A stretch of DNA of 64,000 bases from Colwellia hornerae. GTDB taxonomy: Bacteria > Pseudomonadota > Gammaproteobacteria > Enterobacterales > Alteromonadaceae. Under the pieces are notes generated by a model. It was not told the origin of the DNA, ran no database searches, and saw nothing but the letters and a program-made list of their open reading frames with translations. Both the position numbers and the translations under genes were made by a program. Positions 1 through 9,125 of this stretch are shown one piece after another; within the stretch, counting starts at the first letter, position 1; every line of letters starts with the position of its first letter. Location of the stretch: assembly GCF_007954355.1 (NCBI RefSeq), contig NZ_VOLR01000023.1, positions 1 through 64,000 of the forward strand, given 5' to 3'.

Positions 1-446
1 TGACGGTGGGTTTTGATAGTCTGACGGTGGTTGTTTAATCCCCTTGTCGTCATGCTGAATTCATTTCAGTATCTGGTGTTCGTGGTTCGAAGTACAGATC
101 CTGAAACAAGTTCAGGATGACGGTGGGCTTTGATAGTCTGACGGTGGTTGTTTAATCCCCTTGTCGTCATGCTGAATTCATTTCAGTATCTGGTGTTCGT
201 GGTTCGAAGTACAGATCCTGAAACAAGTTCAGGATGACGGTGGGAATTCAGGATGACGGTGGGGAGTCAGGATGACGGTGGGAATTCAGGATGACGGTGG
301 GGAGTCAGGATGACGGTGGGCTTTGATAGTCTGACGGTGGTTGTTTAATCCCCTTGTCGTCATGCTGAATTTATTTCAGTATCTGGTCTTCGTGGCTCTA
401 AGTACAGATCCTGAAACCTTCATGCTTAACTCGTTTCACTATCAAG
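1..446. repeat. Inverted-repeat array A (117-bp units)
   Basis: Two near-identical 117-bp units (1-117 and 118-234) and a third, diverged one (311-427) are visible. Each unit holds a 27-bp left arm starting GTCATGCTGAATTC and a 27-bp right arm ending AGTTCAGGATGAC, which is its imperfect reverse complement. Arms are at 49-75 and 95-121, and at 166-192 and 212-238, with 19-bp loops. Transcripts would fold into long hairpins. After the third unit a degenerate left arm (about 418-446) follows directly. The array has no coding potential I can support. It belongs to the same family as 3741-4512. Confidence 0.9.
235..310. repeat. Four 19-bp tandem repeats inside array A
   Basis: Four 19-bp units run head to tail. 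Each begins TGACGGTGGG and ends TCAGGA. They alternate between an AAT and a GAG variant, so the block is a 38-bp dimer present twice. The unit is the right-arm tail of the 117-bp repeat, which suggests slippage amplification of that tail. Confidence 0.85.
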
Positions 447-513
447 GTGACGCTTATTTGTATTATCGTTATAATGATTTCATTATTACTTTGTAAAAAC
501 CGCTTGAGGTTGT

Positions 514-1389
514 ATGTCATCAATTATTGCTGAAAATGAATTTGGTCAAGTTAAGCAAGTTCCGCTTACTGATCAAATGAATGCACTAGAAATTACCCAC
601 CACACTTGTACAGCAAAAATAAGTTTATATGGTGGCCACGTTCTCGCTTGGCAACCCGCTAACCAAAAGCCGGTATTTTGGCTGAGTGATGACGTTATTT
701 TTGAACAGGGAACACCTATTCGAGGGGGCATCCCTTTGTGTTGGCCATGGTTTGGTCCGTATCAAGCGTCTAGTGGTGAAAAAGCGGGTAATCATGGTTT
801 TGCTCGTCAACGAAATTGGCAATTTGATGAAGTGATCATTGCTAAAGATAGTGTTACGGTGACTTTATGCTTGTCTGGAGAAAATGAACACCCATCATGG
901 CCTTATCAATACCAATTGAAGCAGCAGTTAATTTTTTCTGATCAATTTGAACAAAAATTATTTATCAGTAATCTATCATCTCAGGCGTTTGAATATTCAG
1001 CGGCATTACACAGTTACTTTGCTGTTAGTGCACCAGAAAATATTACGGTACCACCGTTAGCTGAGTTTCCCTTTGATGATAAAGTTACTGGTAAAGAACA
1101 GCAGTTTGCTGCTTTAGAAAATTGTCTGGGTGAAGTCGATCGTATTTATTACACTAACCAACAATGCTTAATCGAAGATAAACAATGGCAAAGAACTCTT
1201 AAAGTATCGTCAACAAATTGCCAGCAGTGGGTTTTATGGAATCCAGGTGTTGAGGTTGCTCAGCGAATGAAAGATCTTCATCTTGGCGCTGAAAAAGAAT
1301 TTGTTTGTTTAGAGGCAGCCAATACTGACAGGCAAGTTGTCCAAGCAAATAAGACCGTGATGATCGGCCAGAAAGTCACGCTAACATAA
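514..1389 (+). CDS. yeaD: D-hexose-6-phosphate mutarotase (YeaD/aldose 1-epimerase family)
   Basis: This 291-aa cytosolic protein resembles the YeaD branch of the galactose-mutarotase fold, which interconverts alpha and beta anomers of glucose-6-phosphate and related hexose phosphates. Visible family signatures are YGGHVLAWQP (about residues 39-48), RGGIPLCWPWFGP (about 70-82), the HGFARQRNW stretch containing the conserved His (about 94-102), and WNPG plus CLEAAN near the C-terminus. Length matches the family. The ATG start is preceded by a TTGAGG ribosome site. It stands alone between repeat array A and the Tat protein gene, about 120 bp from the latter, so co-transcription is uncertain. 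Family call is firm; substrate is inferred from family. Confidence 0.9.
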   Translation: MSSIIAENEFGQVKQVPLTDQMNALEITHHTCTAKISLYGGHVLAWQPANQKPVFWLSDDVIFEQGTPIRGGIPLCWPWFGPYQASSGEKAGNHGFARQRNWQFDEVIIAKDSVTVTLCLSGENEHPSWPYQYQLKQQLIFSDQFEQKLFISNLSSQAFEYSAALHSYFAVSAPENITVPPLAEFPFDDKVTGKEQQFAALENCLGEVDRIYYTNQQCLIEDKQWQRTLKVSSTNCQQWVLWNPGVEVAQRMKDLHLGAEKEFVCLEAANTDRQVVQANKTVMIGQKVTLT

Positions 1390-1510
1390 ACACATAAATA
1401 ACAGCACTCAATATAAGCCACTAGACTTTGTCGCTATTATCCTTTATCTTTTGGTGATTAGTGAACAGGTAATACCAGTTGGTATTACCTTTTATAATTG
1501 TGGTGTCTGT

Positions 1511-2050
1511 GTGAATACAAGTCGTAGAGAATTCTTTAAAGTTAGTTTACTTGGCAGTGCCGTCTTGTTAGTTGGCAGTAGTTTGTCTGCTTTCGCACTG
1601 GCAAGCCCAAGTACAATAAAGCTACAAAAATTTGATTTTCTTCAAGCTTCTGATGCTGATTTTTTATTAGCACTCGCTCCTGTTATGTTAAAGAGTAACT
1701 ATCCTGGTGTCTTAGCCCAAGACGCTGGACCGCGTTTATTAATGGCTGTCGATCAACAAATAAGCACTTTAGGTGAACATTCCCAAAAGCAATTACGGCA
1801 ACTGTTTGATTTAATGTCATCAACGACATTACGTTATCTTGCTGGCGCACCGACCAGTGATTGGGCGGCAACCTCAACTAAAGAAATTGAAAGCTTTCTA
1901 CAAGGTTGGAAAAACAGCCTATTTTCATTAAAACGTACCGGTTACGCTTCTTTAGGTAAGCTGATTATTATGAGTTGGTATGCTCAGTCAGAAAATTATT
2001 TACAAGCGGGATACCCAGGCCCTCCTAAAATATATCCACCGCAGGAATAA
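1511..2050 (+). CDS. Tat-signal small subunit-like protein next to GMC oxidoreductase
   Basis: The reading frame extends back to a TTG at 1451, but a GTG at 1511 is the better start because it places a twin-arginine motif (SRREFFKV) at residues 4-11, followed by a hydrophobic stretch and an ALA-type cleavage region. The product is then 179 aa, exported folded by the Tat pathway. The rest is helical and lacks cysteine or haem motifs. It lies 3 bp before a GMC oxidoreductase gene, an arrangement known for gluconate 2-dehydrogenase-like complexes, where a small Tat subunit carries the flavoprotein out of the cell. I infer that role here. No cytochrome c subunit gene is adjacent. Ribosome site before GTG is weak. 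Confidence 0.7.
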   Translation: MNTSRREFFKVSLLGSAVLLVGSSLSAFALASPSTIKLQKFDFLQASDADFLLALAPVMLKSNYPGVLAQDAGPRLLMAVDQQISTLGEHSQKQLRQLFDLMSSTTLRYLAGAPTSDWAATSTKEIESFLQGWKNSLFSLKRTGYASLGKLIIMSWYAQSENYLQAGYPGPPKIYPPQE

Positions 2051-2053
2051 AAC

Positions 2054-3661
2054 GTGAAAATAGTCTCTGAAATTCGTGGTATTAGCGATCCCTACTCAGC
2101 CAATAAAGCGATCACTAAGCAAACAGTGAATGCTAATCAGCTAGATACAAATATTATTAGTGCCGATGTCATTATTATTGGCACTGGAGCGGGTGGTGGC
2201 ACCAGCGCGGAAATACTAGCGCAGGCCGGGCTTAAGGTGTTAATGATAGAAGAAGGGCCATTAAAGTCGACCCGTGATTTTAAAATGGATGAACGAACTG
2301 CCTATGCTGACTTGTATCAAGAAAATGCCGGGCGAGCCACAAAAGATGGTGGTATTGGTATCTTGCAAGGGCGCTGTGTTGGCGGAACTACCGTAATCAA
2401 CTGGACCTCAAGCTTTAGAACGCCGTCACCAACCCTTGATTATTGGCAGAAAACATTTCAGGTAAAGGGCTGCAGCACCAGCGATATGGTCCCTTGGTTT
2501 GAAAAAATGGAAAAACGCTTAAATGTCACGCCATGGCAGGGCGGGGCGAATGAAAATAATTCGGTGCTCAAAGAGGGCTGTGAGAAACTCAATATTCCAT
2601 GGAAAGTTATTCCGCGCAATGTTAGAGGCTGCTGGAACTTGGGTTACTGTGGTATGGGTTGTCCGACCAACGCAAAACAATCGATGCTAGTTACCACTAT
2701 CCCTGATGCGCTTGAGCATGGTGCCACATTGCTTTATCAAGCTCGTGTCGAACGGTTAATTATTGAGAATAAAAAAATAACAGCGGTAGAATGTTTTGCG
2801 CTTGATGAGAATAAGAAAAAAACAGCGAAGAAAATCATCGCCAAAGCACCTTATATTATTTTAGCAGGTGGCGCGATTAACGGCCCTGCACTGATGTTAC
2901 GCTCTAAAGCGCCAGATCCAAATAATCGTATTGGTAAAAGAACCTTTTTACATCCAACTGTTTTTTCATTCGCTCAATTTGATAAGGAAATATCACCTTT
3001 TTATGGTGCGCCACAAACTATTTATAGTGATCATTATCAATGGCAAAATGGTGCTACCGGGCCTTTAAGTTATAAGTTAGAGGTACCGCCATTACATCCG
3101 GCTATGTCATCAATTATGTTAATGGGGCACGGCACTAAACATGTTGCCGATATGGCAAAACTTAATAATACCCATGCAATGTTAGCGTTGTTACGCGACG
3201 GCTTTGACGCTGATAGTGAAGGTGCCAATATAACGCTTTCTGATGATGGTAGCCCGATTGTTGATTATCCGATGAATGATTATTTATTTGATGGGGTAAA
3301 ACGCGCTTATTTATCGATGGCTGAAGTGCAATTTGCTGCCGGCGCAAAAAGAGTTCGTCCGGCACATCAACACGGGCAATGGTTTGAAAGCTTTGAGTCT
3401 TTTAAGGCTGGTTTTAATCAACTTGAGCATGAAGTTAGTAACAACTTAATTGGTAGCGCTCACGTTATGGGAGGGCTGGCAATGGGCGAAAACAAAGCGT
3501 TATGCTTAGTTGATAGCGATTGTAAGTACCATTATTTAGATAATTTATGGGTATTTGACGGCTCTGTTTTTCCTACATCGATTGGCACTAACCCACAACT
3601 TTCGATTTATGGCTTAGTTTGTAAACAAGCGACCAAGCTTGCTAAAAAGCTGAGCAAATAA
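2054..3661 (+). CDS. GMC family FAD-dependent oxidoreductase
   Basis: This 535-aa flavoprotein has an N-terminal dinucleotide-binding motif IIGTGAGGGTSAEILA (about residues 41-56), the GMC signature GRCVGGTTVINW (about 106-117), a CGMGCP segment typical of membrane-side alcohol or sugar dehydrogenases, and a GMC C-terminal domain ending in a DGSVFPTSIGTNPQ segment. The start is GTG, 3 bp after the preceding stop, with CAGGA as ribosome site. It has no signal peptide of its own, consistent with hitch-hiking export with the Tat partner. Substrate (alcohol, polyol, sugar or aldehyde) cannot be told from sequence. Confidence 0.88.
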   Translation: MKIVSEIRGISDPYSANKAITKQTVNANQLDTNIISADVIIIGTGAGGGTSAEILAQAGLKVLMIEEGPLKSTRDFKMDERTAYADLYQENAGRATKDGGIGILQGRCVGGTTVINWTSSFRTPSPTLDYWQKTFQVKGCSTSDMVPWFEKMEKRLNVTPWQGGANENNSVLKEGCEKLNIPWKVIPRNVRGCWNLGYCGMGCPTNAKQSMLVTTIPDALEHGATLLYQARVERLIIENKKITAVECFALDENKKKTAKKIIAKAPYIILAGGAINGPALMLRSKAPDPNNRIGKRTFLHPTVFSFAQFDKEISPFYGAPQTIYSDHYQWQNGATGPLSYKLEVPPLHPAMSSIMLMGHGTKHVADMAKLNNTHAMLALLRDGFDADSEGANITLSDDGSPIVDYPMNDYLFDGVKRAYLSMAEVQFAAGAKRVRPAHQHGQWFESFESFKAGFNQLEHEVSNNLIGSAHVMGGLAMGENKALCLVDSDCKYHYLDNLWVFDGSVFPTSIGTNPQLSIYGLVCKQATKLAKKLSK

Positions 3662-3740
3662 TAAAGGTCTTATTTTTGGCGTTGAGCGATTTAACAGCTA
3701 AACTTACGCTGAAACATAGCCTTGATTATGATATTTAGCC

Positions 3741-4512
3741 CTCTTGTCGTCATGCTGAGTTTAATCCAGTATTTGTGTGTTTGTGGTTCGAAGTACAGAT
3801 CCTGAAACCGTCATGCTGAACTTGTTTCAGTATCAGGATGACGGGGCGCGTTCAGGTTGACAGTGGTCGCTTTATACTCTTGTCGTCATGCTGAATTTAT
3901 CTCAGTATCTGCTGTTTTTGGTTCGAAGTACAGATCCTGAAACAAGTTCAGGATGACGGGGGCGTGTTCAGGTTGACGGGGGTTGCTTTATACTCTTGTC
4001 GTCATGCTGAACTTGTTTCAGTATCAGGATGACGGGGGTTTGTTCAGGATGACGGGGCGCGTTCAGGTTGACGGGGGTTGCTTTATACTCTTGTTGTCAT
4101 ACTGAATTTATTTCAGTATCTGGTGTTTTTGGTTCGAAGTACAGATCCTGAAACAAGTTCAGGATGACGGGGCGCGTTCAGGTTGACGGGGGTTGCTTTA
4201 TACTCTTGTTGTCATACTGAATTTATTTCAGTATCTGGTGTTTTGGTTCGAAGTACAGGATGACGGGGGTTGCTTTATACTCTTGTCGTCATACTGAATT
4301 TATTTCAGTATCTGGTGTTTTTGGTTCGAAGTACAGGATGATGGGGGTTGCTTTATACTCTTGTCGTCATGCTGAATTTATTTCAGTATCAGGTGTTTTT
4401 GGTTCGAAGTACAGATCCTGAAACAAGTTCAGGATGACGGGGGTTTGTTCAGGATGACGTGTTTGTATGTTCAGGATGACCGTGGTTTTGTGTTCAGGAT
4501 GGCGGGTGCTTG
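3741..4512. repeat. Inverted-repeat array B
   Basis: Seven copies of the left arm (CTCTTGTYGTCATRCTGA) begin near 3741, 3877, 3993, 4089, 4204, 4279 and 4359. Most are followed by a loop containing GGTTCGAAGTACAG and a right arm ending TTCAGGATGAC. Units here share the linker GGGTTGCTTTATACTC, whereas array A units share a different linker, so each array has been homogenised locally. Units at 4204 and 4279 lack about 18 bp of the right arm, deleted between short CAG direct repeats. The distal end decays into short GTTCAGGATGAC copies up to 4512. Nothing in it looks coding. Confidence 0.9.
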
Positions 4513-4887
4513 TTCATGTTTTTGGCTGGGGTATTTGAGATTTTCTTTGTTCAAAATAGCTCGCCAATATACATGCTAATGCACTTGTTTATTTGTTAAT
4601 TTAATACCCTTTATATATTTATTCACATATTTAGAATAAACCAAAGCTATATGTATATTGTATATTATAGTGGTTTTTAACTCGCTAGCTCAGCAATATC
4701 AGAATACTATATTGTATACAATATGGTAAATATACAGTTTTTAGTTAATAAAGTGCTAAAAAAACTGAATATTTACTCTAATCTATATTGACACAAAATT
4801 ATTTTTATGAAACTGCAATAATTAGTTTGCTTTTTAGGCATTGGAGTGATTATTCTACTAAAACTTTTTGTTTGAATGAGACTTTTC
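4513..4887. other. AT-rich intergenic region upstream of oadGAB
   Basis: No gene is supported here. Short frames on both strands overlap each other and are composition-driven. The stretch is strongly AT-rich with several TATATT-like elements and carries the palindrome listed at 4709-4724. It most likely holds the oad promoter. Confidence 0.6.
4709..4724. promoter_or_regulatory. 16-bp perfect palindrome, GntR-type operator candidate
   Basis: ATATTGTATACAATAT is a perfect palindrome whose core TTGTATACAA matches the operator form of several FCD-type GntR regulators. A partial second copy (ATATTGTATAT) lies at about 4656-4666. The spacing of roughly 180 bp to oadG places it in the likely promoter region. 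Function is inferred; no regulator gene is in the window. Confidence 0.4.
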
Positions 4888-5178
4888 ATGGAACACCTAA
4901 ACCAATTATTTGTAGAAGCGGGCACGTTAATGTTTGCTGGCATGGTCTTCGTTTTTACCTTTTTGGGATTAATGATTGTTTTTATTAATGTGGTTTTAAA
5001 ACGCCTCGCCATCAAATTTCCAGATGCGGTTATCCAAACAAGATCGGCCCGTACAAATCAAAAAACAAAACAAAATGTTGATGGTGTTTCACCTAACGTG
5101 GTGGCGGCAATTACTTCTGCTGTAACGCAATACCGTAAACAACATAATCAACCCTCAAGCACCCATAAAACTAAATAG
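4888..5178 (+). CDS. oadG: Oxaloacetate decarboxylase gamma subunit
   Basis: A small membrane protein (96 aa from ATG 4888; an in-frame ATG at 4876 would add four residues). One transmembrane helix (about residues 11-33) is followed by a polar, basic cytoplasmic tail, as in OadG, which anchors and assembles the alpha and beta subunits and carries a zinc site in studied homologues. ATG 4888 fits homologues that begin immediately before a GTLMxxGMVFVF segment. It is the first gene of an operon, 10 bp before oadA. Identity rests on position, topology and the [14 protein letters not shown] stretch. Confidence 0.85.
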   Translation: MEHLNQLFVEAGTLMFAGMVFVFTFLGLMIVFINVVLKRLAIKFPDAVIQTRSARTNQKTKQNVDGVSPNVVAAITSAVTQYRKQHNQPSSTHKTK

Positions 5179-5188
5179 GAATAAACTC

Positions 5189-6958
5189 ATGACAAAGCCA
5201 TTAGGTATCACTGAAGTTGTTTTAAGAGATGGTCATCAATCATTGCTCGCCACTCGTTTACGTCTTGAGGACATGTTACCCATTGCGCCAAAACTTGATG
5301 AAATTGGTTTTTGGTCAATTGAGTCTTGGGGTGGTGCTACTTTTGATTCTTGTATTCGTTATTTAGGTGAAGATCCTTGGGAACGTTTGCGCGCATTAAA
5401 AAAAGCGATGCCAAAAACTAAACAGCAAATGTTATTTCGCGGTCAGAATATTTTAGGTTACCGTCATTATGCTGATGATGTGGTCGAAAAGTTTGTTGAA
5501 CGTGCTCATGTTAATGGTATTGACGTGTTCCGTATTTTCGATGCAATGAACGATGTACGTAATTTACAAACCGCAATTAAATCAGCCGTTAAAGTAGGCG
5601 CTCATGCGCAAGGCACATTAAGTTATACCGAAAGCCCAGTGCATACCCTTGAAGGCTGGCTAACGATGGCTAAGCAAATTGAAGATATGGGCGCGCATTC
5701 TTTGTGTATTAAAGATATGTCTGGTTTATTAAAACCTTACGATGCTGAAGAATTGATTGGTCGCTTAAAAGAAACGGTTTCTCTTCCTATCGCTTTACAT
5801 TGTCATGCGACCACAGGTTTAAGTATCGCTACTCACATGAAGGCGATTGATGCGGATGTAGATGTTATTGATACGTCTATTTCGTCAATGAGTATGACTT
5901 ACGGCCATTCACCAACAGAAACGATTGTTTCGATTGTTGAAGGTACCAAACGAGATACTGGTTTAGACATGGTTAAGCTTGCTGAAGTTGCGGCTTACTT
6001 TCGTGAAGTCCGTAAAAAATATGCCAAATTTGAAGGCAGCTTAAAAGGTATCGATGCGCGTATTTTACTTGCACAAGTTCCTGGTGGCATGTTAACAAAT
6101 ATGGAAATGCAGTTAAGAGAACAAGGCGCTGCAGACAAGCTTGATGAAGTATTAATTGAAATTCCAAAAGTCAGAAAAGACTTAGGTTATATCCCCTTAG
6201 TGACACCAACCTCACAAATTGTTGGTACGCAAGCGGTATTAAATGTATTGACCGGTGAACGTTATAAGACAATTACCAAAGAAACCGCCGGTGTCTTAAA
6301 AGGTGAATATGGCGCAACTGCCGATAAAGTTAATGCCGAATTGCAAGCGCGTGTTTTAGATGGCGCAGAAGCGATAACTTGTCGTCCTGCTGATTTAATT
6401 AAACCTGAGCTTGATAACCTTACTGCAGAATTAGAAACGCTTGCTAAAGAGAAGCAGATTGAATTAGCAGATGAAGTGATTGATGACGTTTTAACCTATG
6501 CATTGTTCCCGCAAATAGGACTGAAATTTCTAGAAAATAGAAATAACCCTGATGCGTTTGAACCTGTGCCTACGATTGAAGACGCGGTAGCAGCCTCTGC
6601 ACCCGCTAAAAGTTCAACCGCGCCAGAAAGTTATGCGGTCAGTGTTGATGGTCAGGTATTTGACGTTGTTGTCGCACAAGGTGGCGATATTAGTCAAATA
6701 ACTCAGTCTAGCAGTAGCGAAGTAACTAAACAGCCGTCATCAACGGCTGAAGCTTTAAATGCACCACTTGCGGGCAATATATTTAAAGTGTTGGTTCATG
6801 AAGGTGATGAAGTTGAAGCCGGTGAAGTTGTCATCATCATGGAAGCAATGAAAATGGAAACTGAAATTCGTGCAGTTAACTCAGGTACTATCACTTCATT
6901 GCATATTAAAGAAGGCGATTCTGTGACTGTTGGTCAAGCTTTATTGGGTTTAGGATAG
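5189..6958 (+). CDS. oadA: Oxaloacetate decarboxylase alpha subunit (biotin carboxyltransferase)
   Basis: This 589-aa subunit transfers the carboxyl group of oxaloacetate to biotin, giving pyruvate. The N-terminal HMGL-like TIM barrel has the metal-binding LRDGHQS motif (residues 12-18) and LHCHATTG (about 205-212). The conserved carboxylase domain follows to about residue 460, then an Ala/Pro/Ser-rich linker, then the biotinyl domain with EAMKMET; the biotinylated lysine is Lys555, 34 residues from the C-terminus. The ribosome site is AGGAATAAACTC before ATG. Gene order G-A-B with 10- and 6-bp gaps marks a single operon. Confidence 0.96.
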   Translation: MTKPLGITEVVLRDGHQSLLATRLRLEDMLPIAPKLDEIGFWSIESWGGATFDSCIRYLGEDPWERLRALKKAMPKTKQQMLFRGQNILGYRHYADDVVEKFVERAHVNGIDVFRIFDAMNDVRNLQTAIKSAVKVGAHAQGTLSYTESPVHTLEGWLTMAKQIEDMGAHSLCIKDMSGLLKPYDAEELIGRLKETVSLPIALHCHATTGLSIATHMKAIDADVDVIDTSISSMSMTYGHSPTETIVSIVEGTKRDTGLDMVKLAEVAAYFREVRKKYAKFEGSLKGIDARILLAQVPGGMLTNMEMQLREQGAADKLDEVLIEIPKVRKDLGYIPLVTPTSQIVGTQAVLNVLTGERYKTITKETAGVLKGEYGATADKVNAELQARVLDGAEAITCRPADLIKPELDNLTAELETLAKEKQIELADEVIDDVLTYALFPQIGLKFLENRNNPDAFEPVPTIEDAVAASAPAKSSTAPESYAVSVDGQVFDVVVAQGGDISQITQSSSSEVTKQPSSTAEALNAPLAGNIFKVLVHEGDEVEAGEVVIIMEAMKMETEIRAVNSGTITSLHIKEGDSVTVGQALLGLG

Positions 6959-6964
6959 ATAATA

Positions 6965-8095
6965 ATGGATTCATTAAATAAACTTTGGTTGTCTACCGGC
7001 TTAGCTAACTTTGAGTCGGGTCAGGTGATCATGATGATTGTTGGCTGTTTACTACTTTATCTTGCGATAGCGCGTAACTTTGAACCGTTATTGTTATTGC
7101 CGATGGGCTTTGGTGCGATATTAACCAATATTCCATTAGCAGGGTTTTCAGAAGTTGGTGGTTTATTACACTTCATTTACTATGCGGGTATAGATACGGG
7201 GATATTTCCGTTGATTATCTTTATGGGGGTGGGTGCAATGACCGACTTTGGCGCGTTAATCGCCAACCCTAAAACCTTATTACTTGGCGCTGCTGCTCAG
7301 TTTGGTATTTTTGCCACTTTATTTGGTGCGATTGCTTTAAACGCAATACCCGGTATTGAATTTACCCTTAAAGATGCATCAGCTATTGCTATTATTGGTG
7401 GCGCTGATGGTCCTACCGCGATATTTTTAGCCTCGAAATTAGCCCCAGAATTATTAGGTGCTATTGCCGTTGCTGCTTATTCGTATATGGCCTTAGTGCC
7501 AATTATTCAGCCACCTATTATGCGTGCATTAACCACTGAAGATGAACGTAAAATTGAAATGGCGCAGTTGCGCCCAGTCACTAAAATTGAAAAAATAGTA
7601 TTCCCGCTAGGCGTTCTCATGATGACTATTTTCTTTTTACCATCAGCAACACCTTTAGTAGGCATGTTCTGTTTGGGTAATTTGATGCGAGAATGTGGCG
7701 TGGTTGACCGATTAAGCTCAACAGCGCAGAACGAGTTAATTAATATTACCACTATATTCTTAGGTTTAGGAGTGGGCTCTAAATTAAGTGCCGAAGCTTT
7801 TTTGAATATTGAAACCTTAGGTATTTTAGGTTTAGGCGCCGTGGCATTCTCAATTGGTACCGCTTCTGGGGTATTAATGGCTAAGTTAATGAATAAACTT
7901 TCATCAACACCTATTAATCCTCTTATTGGTGCTGCCGGTGTTTCAGCTGTACCTATGGCGGCACGTGTTGCTAATAAAGTCGGCTTAGAAGCTAATCCAC
8001 ATAACTTCTTATTAATGCATGCGATGGGACCTAATGTTGCCGGTGTACTTGGTTCTGCGGTTGCAGCAGGTATATTACTCGCTTTAGTGGGATAG
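6965..8095 (+). CDS. oadB: Oxaloacetate decarboxylase beta subunit (Na+ pump)
   Basis: A 376-aa polytopic inner-membrane protein that decarboxylates carboxybiotin and exports Na+. The family stretch [34 protein letters not shown] is visible near residues 142-175 and contains the conserved Asp implicated in Na+ transport; [23 protein letters not shown] and [23 protein letters not shown] near the C-terminus are equally characteristic. Length is close to the family. It ends the oad operon and is followed by a strong hairpin terminator at 8129-8155. The full set predicts sodium-motive force generation from oxaloacetate. Confidence 0.96.
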   Translation: MDSLNKLWLSTGLANFESGQVIMMIVGCLLLYLAIARNFEPLLLLPMGFGAILTNIPLAGFSEVGGLLHFIYYAGIDTGIFPLIIFMGVGAMTDFGALIANPKTLLLGAAAQFGIFATLFGAIALNAIPGIEFTLKDASAIAIIGGADGPTAIFLASKLAPELLGAIAVAAYSYMALVPIIQPPIMRALTTEDERKIEMAQLRPVTKIEKIVFPLGVLMMTIFFLPSATPLVGMFCLGNLMRECGVVDRLSSTAQNELINITTIFLGLGVGSKLSAEAFLNIETLGILGLGAVAFSIGTASGVLMAKLMNKLSSTPINPLIGAAGVSAVPMAARVANKVGLEANPHNFLLMHAMGPNVAGVLGSAVAAGILLALVG

Positions 8096-8128
8096 ACACT
8101 GCGGTAGGCTTAACGCGTTAAATAATAA

Positions 8129-8155
8129 AAAATGGGAAGCTTAGCTTCCCATTTT
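8129..8155. terminator. Bidirectional intrinsic terminator (oadB / solute-binding gene)
   Basis: Perfect 13-bp inverted repeat AAAATGGGAAGCT / AGCTTCCCATTTT with a one-base centre; the U-tract works in both directions. It lies between two convergent genes. Confidence 0.9.
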
Positions 8156-8229
8156 TGTTTGCGCTTTATCGAAATAACTAACGCCATTGCTCGACACTAA
8201 GTGACATCTTCGCTAACTGCTCTACTTTT

Positions 8230-9030
8230 CTATTCAATCACACCATTATCAGGCAATTGGGCGTATGGGGTTATTTTTTTAAAGTAGCGGCTAGTGTTTT
8301 CATATAGCAGCTCATCTAATTGTTTTTTCAGCCTTGCTCCTGCTTCATCGTTTGCAACAGCAAGACTCGCCGCAATAATTTTAAACTTTTGATAATAAAT
8401 TTTTTGTGGGCTTTCGGGGGAATTGAATTCAATAGGAATTTTAGTGTTTAGATCATTTTGTAATTGTTTAATCGTCGACATCATAGCGACCCGTTCGAAA
8501 AGTATGACTTTGAGTCTCCCGCGTGCCATCATCATAATTAATTGCGCTAAACTACTGACCTCGACAAATTTCTCTCTGGGTACTTGCGCTAATTCAGCAA
8601 AAAAATCAGCATTGCCAATTAGCGTACCAATACTCCCTTCGGGTAAATTTTTGATGTCAAAGTGAGTGGGGGACGTTGAGTAAAGATCGACAGTAGTGTC
8701 AAAGTGCCAAGCTAACTCCTGTGCGTATTGGTAAAAGCTTTCTGTTTCATTATCTTTAGGTGTTAAGCCGACCATATCGATACGGTGACTTTTTAATTCT
8801 CGTTTTGCTCGAGCATAAGTCATTATTTGATAGTTAAAACGTAGTGTTGAATTTTCTTGTAGGCTATTAAGCATATCAATGACAAAACCACTGCCGTCTT
8901 CGTTTACTAACGGCGGAAAGGGCTCTAAACCTACTAAGGTTTCGCTATGGCTGGCTAATGGTTTAACGCTAAATAAAGCGGATAAAACAACAACGCCGAT
9001 AACTTTATATAACACTGATATGTTATTCAA
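8230..9030 (-). CDS. Periplasmic solute-binding-like protein (SBP family 3 type), orphan
   Basis: A 266-aa protein with a signal peptide (hydrophobic residues about 8-26, cleavage near SHS) and the general plan of extracellular solute-binding family 3: a start like LVGLEPFPPLVNEDGSGFVIDML, then YARAKRELKSHRIDMVGLTP, in which the ligand lobe begins. There are no permease or ATPase genes beside it, so it is not part of a complete amino-acid ABC importer. Such orphans in Alteromonadales are often annotated as transporter substrate-binding domain proteins of unknown ligand. ATG start; the gene faces the oad operon and shares its terminator. It belongs to the same broad class as 15366-16103 but is not close to it. 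Confidence 0.75.
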   Translation of the reverse strand: MNNISVLYKVIGVVVLSALFSVKPLASHSETLVGLEPFPPLVNEDGSGFVIDMLNSLQENSTLRFNYQIMTYARAKRELKSHRIDMVGLTPKDNETESFYQYAQELAWHFDTTVDLYSTSPTHFDIKNLPEGSIGTLIGNADFFAELAQVPREKFVEVSSLAQLIMMMARGRLKVILFERVAMMSTIKQLQNDLNTKIPIEFNSPESPQKIYYQKFKIIAASLAVANDEAGARLKKQLDELLYENTSRYFKKITPYAQLPDNGVIE

Positions 9031-9125
9031 ATAGACATCCTACCAATTTAAGGGTTAACGATTAACGATATGGGGAAATTATTATCGATAAAATGTTCAC
9101 ATAAACACCTTTAAAATATCATTCA

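Noticed and set aside
193-211. tRNA T-arm-like GGTTCGAA in the repeat loops
   Set aside because: The motif recurs in every unit without the rest of a tRNA cloverleaf.
1-446. CRISPR array
   Set aside because: Units are large inverted repeats without uniform spacers, and no cas genes are present.
4773-5015. Minus-strand frame over oadG
   Set aside because: Shadow of oadG and AT-rich leader; no ribosome site or family match.
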